Shown in pieces: positions 24,601 through 36,079 of a stretch of DNA of 64,000 nucleotides. The DNA comes from Lepiota brunneoincarnata (taxonomy: Eukaryota; Basidiomycota; Agaricomycetes; Agaricales; Agaricaceae), in contig JAEBUN010000002.1 in the NCBI GenBank assembly GCA_023014365.1, forward strand, positions 2,728,001 to 2,792,000, read 5' to 3'. A program made the position numbers and the translations under genes. The stretch's first letter is position 1, and every line of letters begins with the position of its first letter. The notes beneath the pieces are model-generated. The model worked only from the letters and a program-made list of their open reading frames with translations, was not told the origin of the DNA and ran no database searches.

Positions 24601-25010
24601 GCTCCTTCAGCAGTTAGCGTCATATGGGCCAGCCGGATCTAATCCTTCATCATCATATAATGACATTGATCCGGCATGGGGAGCCGCACCCAATCATCTT
24701 CCGAGCAACGAATATGGACAGGGACAAAGTTATCATGATGACAATGAGCGTGACCGGTGGTCGGCGCCCGAAGGCAAGGGACGAGGGCGAGGACGAGGTT
24801 TTGGACGTGGCCGGGGAGGCGGACGGGGAGACGATGGTGGATATAGACAACACAATAAACGAAAACCTTGCAGTTTCTTTGCAGCAGGAAGGCGAGCATT
24901 GAACCCCATCAATTTCCAAATTGGGACAAGGAACTGATGATTAGCCCTCCGAAATTAACAGATGCAAATTCGGAGACCAATGTGACTTTGCCCATGAGAT
25001 TTTCTCCTAA
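21672..25010 (+). CDS. PPP1R10: PNUTS-like PP1 regulatory protein (TFIIS N-domain, PP1 motif, CCCH finger)
   Basis: PNUTS targets protein phosphatase 1 to chromatin and acts in transcription termination. Exons are 21672..21759, 21855..22227, 22283..22937, 22998..23091, 23315..23413, 23479..23963, 24022..24124, 24180..24891 and 24962..25010 (885 aa, in frame). Residues ~1-250 are Gln/Ser/Pro-rich. The TFIIS N-terminal (LW) domain spans ~260-430. A PP1-docking motif KTVTWAP sits near residue 570, as in animal PNUTS. A Gly/Arg-rich run (RGRGRGFGRGRGGGRGD) leads to one CCCH zinc finger: CSFFAAG joined by the last intron to RCKFGDQCDFAHE. That last intron (24892..24961) starts with GC, not GT. The three features in this order make the assignment strong. 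Confidence 0.9.
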
Positions 25011-26208
25011 AGGCAAACGGACCGCCCAACGTCGGAACGAATACCAACCGTATACCTACTCTTTTTTTTTTCTTTTCGTTCTTTCAGCATTTATAGGCAT
25101 TTTTCTTATTGTTCGTTTGTATGCAATTCCCTTCATCATCATCCCTGCATGTATTTATTGATACACTGATAGCCAAAGTAGTTTGTACACAACAATGCAG
25201 AGAAATATCATTCCATCGCATTTCCGGCGAAGCGAAGGGTGGGGGGAAAGCCCCACTGCTGCCCCGCGCCCAACCCAGAGTAACCTGATTTTAGCTTCAG
25301 GCTTGGGCAGCCCTGGGAAACGACTGAACCTCATTTGGCTTCCTCTGTTTTGGTGCCCAGTGCCTTCCGTTAGTGCGCAAAGAGAATGGAGAGAACAAGA
25401 GAAACCGCGCTCATTGGTTGCATGAACACAAAAAAAACATAACCACTCTCAACGGACAAGTATCCAGTTGTTATCTGCTGCAGACGAGGAGAAGCCCCAG
25501 TGTATCCCCATCTGGTGAGAGGAGGAACCACATGTTGCCCCAACAACAGAAGAATCGATCAAATTTGGGTTCGCCGGAGCGCCCTCTCTCCCCCCCTCCA
25601 CCACCCCACCACCCTTCGAATTCTCTCTTGATGTACATATGACAGACTTCTCTATCGACATCACGTCTAGCAAAGATTCCGCAGTGGTGGATTGTCGTCA
25701 TCACAGTATTCCTGAATTGGCTATCCTTATCGTCCTCTTTGTCCATATCTAGAAATCACATTCTTTCAAGAAAAAGGGATATATCTTGTACCACATTTAA
25801 CACATCTGTGAGTAACACCAAAAAAGAAGAAGGAAAGAAAAGAAAAGAGGGGCGGGGGATGTTTACAATTTTCTTCCAAATAAAGTACATGCGGGGAAGT
25901 ACTGGAGAGAAAAACATGTTTTTTTTTGAAATAAATAACACAATGATAAAGCAAATAGCTGCGAGTCTCCAGAAGGTTAGAGATCCAGTTGAAGATGGCG
26001 ATGGAGATGGCGATAGCTTAATAGGGTACAGTCTATGCAGCACGGGTAAAGGGTGTATCAATTAGTGGTTGGGGGGGAATATGTCGCACCACGGAAGGAA
26101 AAAAAAAGGAAGAGAAATACAAGCATACCATACCAGCCCCATTTTTCGGGGGGGGGGGGGGGGGGGGAGGACATTTTACTCTTCGGGAAAGGTCAACCAG
26201 CAGATTTT
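25011..26208. other. convergent intergenic region
   Basis: About 1.2 kb lies between two genes that end facing each other. It contains poly-A/T runs, a 20-base G run and only short, low-complexity open frames, including Ser/Lys-rich shadows. It is presumed 3' UTRs; no further gene is supported. Confidence 0.5.
26148..26167 (+). repeat. poly-G tract, 20 bases
   Basis: An unbroken run of 20 G lies 40 bases past the stop codon of the LDB-type gene, in its 3' UTR (C on the transcript strand). Length calls in such runs are unreliable. Confidence 0.9.
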
Positions 26209-29057
26209 CTACCCACCACCTGCACCTGTACCCGTTCTCCCTCTCTTTCTCGGCGGTCTCTTCCCTGGTGCCTGGTCAACAACGGTTGACGGTGAAGCTG
26301 CCTCCCCCTGCCTCCTTTTCAATGTCGCGTTTGCCATCGACGGCGTATTCGTCGCTCCGGACGAAACGGATGGTGACCCGCCTGCGCCGGGGGTCATATG
26401 CATCATCGTAGGCGTTGCCGTTTGCGCTCCCCCTCCGCCACCACCACCCTGCATTTGTTGTTGTTGTGCCGGTGCGTGTGGTTGGTGGGGTATCGTCTTG
26501 TGTTGTTTCTGCGGCGAGCTCATTGCTGACCCAGGGAGGGTTTGCGGGGAGCTGATTGACATCGCCAAAGGAGTAATCGATGTTGGGGCAGCCGAGTACA
26601 GGGTCACACTGGGTTGTGGTATAACGCCAGAGCCAAAAGGGTGTGGAGGTTGTGGGCCGCCTGGAAAGCCATTCATGGGGGCGATAGATAAGTCTTGGCC
26701 ATGCAAGTTATTGCTGTCCCTGATTTTCATCGCTAGAGATTTCAAAGCCTCTGGAAGAAGTGTGGGTGAGTGAAAACAATAGGGCGATCCATCACGTTTT
26801 TACCTATTGGTCCGAGTTGTGTTTCATTCGAGTAGACAATCAGATCTGCCATTGATCCCACACTCTCTGCCAGCTAAACGACGCAACTTCAGGGGTGAAA
26901 GAGGAGGAGAGAGGGTATGAAGCTTACGCACCTCTAAGCATCTCATGGTTGCCTGGGGTATGCCAAACGCATTGACTGGTTCCCCTGGTATCGAACACCT
27001 CTCGATAATGACCCTTGGCTCCTCCCACTTCTTATCATCCTCTGAATTTGTGGCACCGGAGCTTGGAGCGCTGCCGTCCATGGCAGGAGTGCCGTTTGCG
27101 TTTGGGGTCGGGGCGTTCCTGATCCAGGGGCTCTTTGCGGGCTCGGGAACGCGCTGGCCCATGATGGCGTCCAAGGCGATAAATTTGTCATGGTAATTTG
27201 CGTCAAATGTGAGCTCGTCGAATTTGAAGGTGTAGTTGCTAGGTTGAGCGGCGGTGCCAGGGGCGGAAGTAGAGGTGATGATGACGTGCGCAGATAGTGC
27301 TCCCCGAAGTGTCACGGTGTAGCCATTGTTGTATTTGTATGTCCATATGGCGGCAACACATTCGACGATGGAATGGCCCTGGGTGATTGTGCGCTCCCGT
27401 GCACCGTCAAGCGAAAGAGACATGGATTTGACGCCTGATTGTGTTGTTACAAGAAAGAAACGCGGCAGGATTGGAACACCAATTTCTTGTTGTGGATGAG
27501 CAAACCCTTTCAAGGGGAGGGTTGGGAGAGGAAACGCACCGAAAGGCTTTGCTTCCTTTCTCTGGTTATCTTTCCACAATGTTAGCTTCATAAAAGCTTT
27601 CGGAGTAAAGTATTCTTTAATTAGGTCGTTCCACCAAGCCAGTTGGAGTTTCTGTAGAACGTGTGTGTGTCAGGGATCTCGGAAGACGAAGGGGAGGGGC
27701 TGACCATTTTTGTCTCGCTAGAAAGAATGCCACTGAATTGCAGGAGGCGTATTAGACCTTGACCTGAGCCAAGGACGAGTGGACTGTGAGAAGGGGGTGG
27801 TAAGCTTAGAAATTCATTAGCACGAAGGAATGGGGAACGGAACGGACCGTTGCATGGGAATGGCGTGTTGCGAGTTTTCTGCAGGGGGAGGCGGCTGCGT
27901 CATGGAGGGAGGAGCACGTAATGGAGGATGGTGGGGGGGTCGTGGCGCAATTGGGAGAGGATGGTTGGGGGCGGAGGGAGGAGGGCCGACGGTGGCCGGG
28001 TGGGGGAGATGGGGGTTGTGGGACTGGGAAGAGGAGAGACCTGTAGGGATGGGCATGCGTGCAAGCTGAGGGTTTGTAGGTTGCTGCTGCTGGGTGGGGT
28101 TTGCAACACCAGAGCCAGGAGGCGGCTGTGCGGGCCGTGGGGTGCGTGAGGGACCAGGACCCGATGAGGGACGAGCGAGCCGGGACTGCGGACGGGGTGG
28201 AGGAGGGTTCATGGGAGTGTCTGGAGGGAGTGGCGAGGATTGGTGTGGTGGCATTGGTGGTTGACCTGGGGGTAGTGGGAGAGGTGGCGGCGGTCGCTGC
28301 TGGGGGTGGTGGTGAATGAGCTGGGACTGCATTTGGGATTGGGACTGCTGCGATTGTGATTGTGGTTGTGGTTGTGGTTGTGAGTGGGGATGAGGCTGGT
28401 GCTGCTGCTGGTGTTGCTGGTGCTGCTGATGTTGCTGATGTTGCTGGTGTTGCTGGTGTTGCTGCTGCTGGTGCTGCTGCTGGTGCTGCTGGTGTAGTGG
28501 TTGGTGTTGTTGTTGTTTTGGGAGGGGGGTATGCGAGAGCGGGCGGGGGGGCGCAGCGGACGGTGGAGGCATTACAAATTGATTGGAATCGGGGGGGTGG
28601 TTCATCTGCTCAAACTGCTGGGCGGGAGTAGGGAAACCGGCGTGAGGAGCAGGGCCGAGGGGTTGGTTGGTGATGGGTATCGGCGATGAGGAGAAGGGTG
28701 CGCCGTTTGGGATGCGGTTTGGAGGGGTGGCGACGAAGCCGCCCATGAAGTCTAGACGGGAAGAGTGAGTGGGTGAGGTGGAGCAGGGGATGTATGATTC
28801 GCACCTAAGGCAGGGTTGGGGCGGGGTGAAGGCGCGAGGTGAGGAGGATGGGGAGGAGGGGGAGGTTGGTTCTGGTAGGAGTGCTGGTGATGATGGTGGT
28901 GGTGGTGAGTCGGGTGTGGAAGACTGGCCATGACGGGCTGGGCAGGGGTAGAGCGATGGGGGAGAGGTGTTGAGGCGGGGTTGTTGTGGCGGTGGATGGG
29001 CATGGCGAGGTCGGACATGGCGTTGTTGGTGTTGTTGGTGTTGTTGGGAAGGAGCAT
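26209..29057 (-). CDS. LIM-domain-binding (LDB/PtaB-type) transcription co-regulator
   Basis: Fungal LDB proteins work with Flo8/LUG-type factors in adhesion, filament growth and development. Exons (minus) are 29057..28805, 28751..27824, 27783..27705, 27651..27540, 27485..26932, 26873..26804 and 26750..26209 (845 aa, in frame). The N-terminal 390 residues are Pro/His/Gln-rich, with a poly-Gln/His tract. The LDB domain follows: RLLQFSGILS, WWNDLIKEYFTPKAFMKLTL, FFLVTTQSGVKSMSL, GYTVTLRG, and VNAFGIPQATMRCLELAESV. A C-terminal Pro/Gln-rich tail ends with a basic KRPPRKRGRTG patch that could be a nuclear signal. The ATG at 29057 is the first in frame. Which partner it binds here is not shown. 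Confidence 0.9.
28393..28512 (-). repeat. CAG/CAC-type trinucleotide repeat
   Basis: About 120 bases of CTG/TTG/GTG units on the plus strand encode the interrupted poly-Gln/His tract of the LDB-type protein on the minus strand. Confidence 0.85.
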
Positions 29058-29074
29058 AATAAGCACACGTGTCA

Positions 29075-29764
29075 ATGAACAACCACCACCACCGTCGTCT
29101 GCTCAGAAAAGTAGACTTTGTGGGCAAAGAGAAGAGGGAGTTGCACGTTCTCAGAAGATATCATATCCAAAACACACACGACTACCATCGCTACAACAAA
29201 CTAGTGTGGTGCTCTCAGGGCCTTTGCTCTCCGTCTCGCTCGTCTTCCAAAAGATGACCCCTTTCGCACTCGTCTAGAGGGACAGTTGCTCTCAAAATTA
29301 TACGACATGGGCGTCCTCAACGCGTCCACGCAGCTCTCGGACATTCACAACAAACTCACAGTCGCAGCATTCTGCCGCAGGCGTCTTGCTGTCTTTGTCT
29401 GCATGTCCAAGATGGCGGAGTCTGTCTCTGCCGTGCGCCGTCGTCCCTCCTTCACCCTCTTACTCTCCCACTTACTCTTTTCCTAGGCCACAAAATTCAT
29501 CGAGCAGGGCCACATCCGTGTTGGTCCCGATACCATCACAGACCCTGCCTATCTTGTCACCAGGTCTGGCGCTCCCATTTACTCGTTCTCACATGAACTG
29601 ATTAGTTTTTCTAGACACATGCAGGACTTTGTCACATGGGTCGACACCTCCAAACTCAAACGCACCGTCATGCGCTACAACGACGAGGTATTTGTTTTTC
29701 TTCTCTCTCTCTTCTTTTCAACATGCACTGACAAGCCCAGCTTGACGACTTTGATCTGCTGTAG
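29075..29764 (+). CDS. IMP3: U3 snoRNP protein IMP3, frame broken once
   Basis: IMP3 belongs to the Mpp10 complex of the small-subunit processome and helps U3 snoRNA pair with pre-rRNA in the nucleolus. Exons are 29075..29432, 29487..29563, 29615..29687 and 29741..29764. Family blocks include [43 protein letters not shown], the S4 RNA-binding domain ([14 protein letters not shown] ... [21 protein letters not shown]) and the end NDELDDFDLL. One base is extra near 29204-29208; removing it gives 531 nt (176 aa), the usual length. The ATG lies 17 bases from the divergent LDB start codon. The usual family N-terminus is a few residues longer, so a small upstream exon is possible. Confidence 0.88.
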
Positions 29765-29880
29765 ATATTGTATATGTGTGTGTGTGTGCATAGATTATTT
29801 AAAATATGTAAACGCGTGGTTGTCATCACAATCAATTTATTACTTCTTCTCAACAACACGCGTCTCAAACGTCGTCCACC

Positions 29881-32800
29881 ATGGCGGACGCTGCAGATGG
29901 CAACATCAAGGTCGTCGTCCGCTGTCGCCCCCTCAATGCTCGCGGTGTGTTCCCCAACCCAGCCAGCTCCAGCCACCACCACCCCCTTATGCTTTTTACA
30001 CAGAACTCGCCCGTGGTGCCAAGGGCCTCATCCGCATGCAGGGTAACCAGACCTTCCTCGACCCCCCAGAGTCTGGCTCTGCACAAGACACCAAACGCGC
30101 TACCGAGCGCAAGACCATGGCCTTTAGTTTCGACAAGAGTTATTGGAGTGCTGGCCCCCGCGACGATCCCGACTACTGTTCTCAACAGACCCTCTACGAC
30201 GACCTCGGAAAGGAGCTCCTCGACCATGGATTTGCCGGCTTTAATGCATGTATCCTTGCCTGTAAGCAATCCCCTCCTACTCACTCACCCGCTCCGATGG
30301 CTGACTCGAGCATATTCAGACGGTCAAACGGGTGCGTTTCCCTTCCCTTCTCCCGCCCTGACCCATGTTCATCCGTCCTCAGGCTCCGGCAAGTCTTATA
30401 GGTCCGTATATTTCATCCCCATTCATCATCTCATCTAGCTCATATATCGTCATACCAGTATGATGGGCTGTACGTCCTTTCAATCTCCTCTCAGATACCC
30501 CTCTCTAACTGCATAATCAGACGGTCCCGACAAGGGAATCATCCCCCTCACCTGCTCCGAGCTCTTCGAACGAGTTAACTCTAAGAAATCCCTAGACCCA
30601 AACATCAGCTTTTCCGTCGAAGTTTCCTACATTGAAGCATGTCCCTCCCCTTCTTTCCCACCACAACCAACAGCTTTTAACCTCTCCCTGCCTTCCAGAT
30701 CTACAATGAGAAAGTCCGCGACCTCCTTAATCCCAAGAATACGGGCAATCTGCGCGTACGCGAGCACCCCAGTCTTGGTCCTTACGTCGAGGATTTGTCA
30801 AGGCTACTCGTCACAAGCTACGACGAGATGATGACACTCATGGACGAGGGTAATAAGGCACGCACCGTCGCCGCTACCAATATGAACGAAACGTACGTTT
30901 CCTTCTCGAATTCCTTCCCTGGGAGCTGAGACTCAATCACTCGCAGCTCTTCCCGCTCACATGCAGTCTTTACATTACTCTTGTCCATGAAGCGTCACGA
31001 TACAGATACAAACCTGGACACAGAAAAGGTCTCACGAATCAGGTCTGCCCCTCTTCCCCTTGGCTTCCCTTCTTCCATGTGTGTTCATTGATCGCGACTC
31101 CCTTCCATCAAGCTTGGTTGATTTAGCAGGATCTGAACGAGCCAACTCAACGGGAGCGACGGGCCAGCGACTCAAAGAGGGTGCCAATATTAATAAATCA
31201 CTTACCACCCTCGGAAAGGTCATTTCGGCGCTCGCCGCACAGAGCAGTTCGGAAGGGAAAAGGGGAAGGAAAGGGAAGGCGGACGAGTTCGTCCCCTATC
31301 GTGACTCTGTACGTTATCCACCGTATCTCGTCCAATACATTCTCCCGACCGTTCCCCTCCCCATCCCCCCGGTAGGTCCTCACATGGCTCCTCAAAGACA
31401 GTCTGGGAGGCAACTCTAAGACTGCAATGATAGCTGCAATCTCACCAGCAGACTATGAAGAAACTCTCAGCACCCTGCGCTATGCCGATCAGGCCAAGAA
31501 GATTAAGAACAAGGCAGTGGTCAACGAGGATCCGAACGCGAAGTTGGTTAGGGAGCTCAAGGAAGAGTTGGAGATGCTCAGAGGTAGTAGCATCGGGTCC
31601 ATCGGATTTGTGCACCATCGAACTTATCAACTTTCTTTTTCTTTTACAGCTCGTGTGGCCGCGTCGACTGGGGAGGATACCTATGATCCTAAGATTCCAC
31701 CCGAGAAACAAGTTGTCACGTACAAGACAAAAGACGGTCAGATCAAGTCTGTGACCAAGGCAGAGTTGCAAGAACAGATGGAGACAAGAGAGAAATTAAT
31801 GAACGAGCTCAACGAAACCTGGGAGCAGAAACTACAGAGGACCCAAGAGGTGCAGAAAGAGCGGGAGAAGGCCCTTGAGGAATTGGGTATTACGGTCGAG
31901 AAGAATTTGGTTGGTGTTCACACTCCAAAAAAGGTCACCTCTCTCCCTCCCCCCGACTATCCGATCGCTGATTATTGGGTTGTTTGGGATTTCTAGATGC
32001 CTCATCTTGTAAATTTGGTACGAATCCAGATTCCCTTCACTCTCGCTTTTTTGCTCACGAATTCGCTCGTGCACAGAACGAAGGTGTGTGCCCCGAGATC
32101 ACTTGAGAACCGAATGACCCGACTGACTGGATTCCCTTTAGATCCACTCATGAGCGAGTGTTTGATATATCAAATCAAACCAGGAAAGACAGTGGTACGT
32201 TATCCTTTCCCGCTTCCACGATCACTGCCCTCCCCTCGTTGTCCTCATCATGACCTCACGCTTACTTCCACGTGATGGGACGACGTGAAAGCGGTAGTGG
32301 GTCTGCTCTCGGAAGGGTGAGATAGAGCTAATTGTACGGGCACAACCCAGGTTGGAAGGATGGATAGCGAGAAACCAGCTGCGATTCGGCTAAGTGGCGA
32401 CAAGATCCTAGAAGAACACTGTCACTTTGATAATATAGACGGCAAAGTCACCATTCAATGCATGCCAGATAGCATTACGGTATGTGTGCTTGCAACGAAG
32501 ATGTATAAACAAGACCCCGTTAGACTGACTTTTTGCCGTGATAGTTTTTGAATGGGAAACAAATTGCGTCCGGGCAGGTTGTGTACCACCCTGTTTTGGA
32601 TTCTTTCGCCGTAGCTGATGGTTATACTCGTTAACAGCCTCACAAGCTTCGATCCGGTTTTCGCATCATCTTGGGTACTGTTAACGCACACTTCCGTTGC
32701 TATAGTTCAGTTCCACTGACATAATGTGACATCTTAGGTGACAACCATGTCTTTCGATTCAACAACCCAGAGGAAGTACGCAAGAAGCGAGATCGCGCCA

Positions 32801-35800
32801 CGGCTAAGTCAAATCTACACCTGAGCATCTCTGCGGGCGATCTTGAGGCCGCAGCAGACGGTTCGCCTCGTCTAGATTCGCCCACATCTTCGGAGGACGA
32901 TCAGGCAGATGTTGATTGGACATTTGCCCAGCGCGAGGCTGCGTTTGCACGTTTGGGTTTGGACCCCACTCTTGACAACCTGCCCGATGACGATTTGAAC
33001 AAGCTCTTTGAGAAGATTACGAGAGTCAAGACCTTGCGGGACATCAATTCGAAACCCCGGCCGGAGAGTAGTCTCAGTCAGGCCGATGATATCTGGAGCG
33101 AGGCGGGCGGGAGGCCTGTACCCAGTGAAGCTCCGACAGATGATACCAGTTTACATGGGAGTCCTGCTGTGGATGAATCTTTGAAGGATGCTCAGCATCA
33201 GCTGGAGAATCGGCTGCAGGAGATCGCGGGAGAGGGGTCGACAGAGGCAGAGGATCTCAAGGTTGAGAAGGAGCACATGGAGCATCAGCTGCGACTTGTT
33301 CGTGCACAAATGAGACGAATGATTGATGCACGCGCTAGGGGTGAAACGGACTTTGAGGGCGTGGATTTCGAGCCTGTGATCTACTCTGCGAAGCAGTTGA
33401 GGCTCATCAGGAAGGTCTTGGACAAGTGGAGGGCACATCGATCGTTTTCAATGGCGGAAACTATCCTTACGAACGCGGTCGCGGTGAAAGAAGCGAATGT
33501 CATCAGGTGGGTGTCTTAAGCTGACGGTCATATGTTGTCTGCACTCAAACAAGACCCCGTTGTTGTTCCCCTCCCACAGTAAGGAACTTGGGAAGCAGGT
33601 TTCCTATAATTTCACAATCGCATCCGGGGGATCTTTGGCCGCCCCAACGTCTGCGGTCGATAGCATCGCAGGATTGGACCAGTTTGGTGATGTTGCAGAT
33701 CCGATCCTGCGTTCGAATACACAGCCTTCTGTGGCAGTCAAGGTCATCGACAAGCGTCACAATGCGATCTATGTATGGTCATTGGATCGCCTACAGCAGC
33801 AACTCCAGCGTATGCGCAATCTCACGACCTACATTGATCGACCTTCGTATACCCAACACTTTTCATCTGACGAACCGTTCTTTGATTCTCCGCCTCCTGA
33901 ATATTCCTTCATCGGCAATGCCCTAATCTCTCTTGCCCCTCTCTCCCGCAGACTATCTTCGTCTTGCCTAGTTCCTATTTTCTGCCGGTACACTGCAGAG
34001 GCAATTGGCTCGTGCCGTGTCGATATCAAGGTCGTCAGCGTCATTCTCTCCCCAAAGTATGCGAATGGATCTTCGGCGTCTACACGGGCCTCCTCCCCGG
34101 TACCTGGTACAATACCAGTAGGCACGAAGCTCAATTTCTTCCTAACAGTAGATTCTGTCAAAGGCCTTTCTTCTCATGACTTCTCCGCGGTTCATTTCCA
34201 AGTCAGACTGTCCTCGTTCGTCGGCACCACAGTAGCATCGGAAGAGGTGTTTCCTTCACCTGCGATCGACATCGATAACCTATCGCTGTCAGAGCTCAAG
34301 TTCCGGCGTAACTTCACGATTGTGGCGTCATCCAAGGTACTGAATCACCTACGTCAAGGATACGCGCCTATCGAGTTCTTTGCTTCGCTCAAGCCCACAT
34401 ACCTGGAGCGAATGGTACGCTGGGATGAGATGCGCGAACAAAAAGAGCATTCACCCCGTATCTCGAGTTCGCCCACCCCAGATCCACGGCCTATCACCCC
34501 GTCGTCGTCGTCGTCGGGGCCAATGCGCCGGTCGGAGAATGATTTTGTAGTTGAGCAGACCCATGATGTTGTCGCCTGGCTTCAGATATGCGAGTTAGGG
34601 CCTGATGGGTCCTATGTACCTGTCCCGGTGATCTCGCGAGGAAGTGTTGATCCAGGCGCGTTCTCCCTGCATCAAGGATTACAGCGTCGGATTATGATCA
34701 ATCTTGCGTCGAATTCGGGTCATCAGCTCCCTTGGCTGGAGTTTACCAAGATGCGAATTGGTAATGTGCGGCTCCTGGATGCCAAAGGGCGGCTGCATGA
34801 TTCGACCTCCAAGGCGCTCGTGACCTTGGCCTTGCAGAAGGAGCAGAGGGTCGAATTCAAGCCCGATGGGACTGGTGCGCTGTCTGCCGAGGCGCTTTGG
34901 GATTCGAGTGCCCATGACTCGGTTTTGTTGAACCGTGTTACGGCGGCGAACCAGAGGATTATACTGCAGCTTACATGTGCGGTTGCTGTTGAGATATGCG
35001 CAGAGCCGGTGCAATTTAGTATGGATGTGGCTATTGGGATGCACGCTCGCGACGCTAGTCCTCCCTCTAGATTGATGACATTCTTTGCCTCGAGTAAGAT
35101 CTTGTCCAGAACGAGCACCCTGTTCAATGTCAGGCTGTCTCCCCCCCTGACTAGGTCTGCCAAGGACCTGTGGCGGCTGGATACGTCAGAGAAATACGTT
35201 CGTGGAGAGGAGATACTTGGGGTATGGAAGCCTCGTGGAATTACGGTTGTGGAGGATTACGACCGGTTGATTACGACAGAACGACGGGCGGCAGACGTTC
35301 GGGCTATAAGGGTGATTATGGCGACGACACCGCCTCGACCTAGTTCAGCCTGACACCCTGGTCTGGAGGGCAGAGGATATTCTGAAGCGTTCTATCCAGC
35401 TCTGGCAGAAGCAGTTTGGGCATCGTGGCAAGGTATGGTCTTGCGTCGAACTAAAGCTCTCCATAAGCTAATGCACCCTGTGCTACCCTGCTTTGCAGAT
35501 CATTCTGAATCAGGGGCCTGATCCTGAGGAGGCTACCCCAGCTAGTGCCAACAAGTATGATGAGGGATTCAAATATGTCTCTGAAACAAGGCTGGTCCCT
35601 CCAAGGTGGGTGCTGTTCAGCCATAAAGGAAACAGTGGGTCACCAATGCCTATTCCAGTGACGGCGTTACAAAGAAGGGGCACCTCGTGATACTGACTGA
35701 TGCAAACCGGAACATTTGGGAACGCAGATGGTTCGTTTTAAAGAGGTGCGTTATTCCCGCGAGTTACTGAGGTTTGATGATTGACTTTTTCCCTATCGTA

Positions 35801-36079
35801 GACCATATCTGCATATGTATGCACACTCGAACGAATTGGAAGAAATAGGTGTCATCAGCCTTTCCGCTGTTAATGTGGAGAACGACCCCCATAAGGCACT
35901 TCTCCTCGGGGTGAGTCCAATAGCTCACTTGCCCAAACCACTCATTGAACCCCTATGGACAGAAACCATTTTCATTCACTTTATTCACTGCATCCAATTC
36001 ACATGCCCTTGCTGCATCCAGCCTCAAGGAACTCGAATCATGGACATCGAAACTAGATCCCACTCGTTTACCCGCTTAA
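29881..36079 (+). CDS. UNC104: kinesin-3 motor (UNC104/KIF1 family), 23 exons
   Basis: This plus-end motor moves early endosomes and vesicles along microtubules in hyphae. Exons: 29881..29944, 30004..30261, 30320..30331, 30383..30401, 30459..30469, 30521..30636, 30699..30892, 30947..31042, 31113..31308, 31376..31583, 31650..31933, 31997..32017, 32077..32083, 32142..32194, 32351..32479, 32545..32577, 32638..32674, 32738..33506, 33580..35432, 35499..35605, 35659..35745, 35802..35910, 35963..36079. Motor domain: P-loop GQTGSGKS, switch [12 protein letters not shown], switch [12 protein letters not shown] coiled coil, an FHA domain (GKTVVGRMD to [14 protein letters not shown]), the kinesin-3 middle domains and a C-terminal PH domain ([19 protein letters not shown]) follow. 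An extra T at 35351 creates a false stop; without it the gene is 4779 nt (1592 aa). The intron after 30636 begins with GC. Confidence 0.93.

Noticed and set aside
28356..28631. Val/Ala/Gly-rich open frame on the plus strand
   Set aside because: Shadow of the CAG/CTG repeat of the LDB-type gene.
29619..30401. 260-codon open frame covering the end of IMP3 and the start of the kinesin gene
   Set aside because: It runs through introns of both genes; the family reading frames and splice sites explain the region fully.
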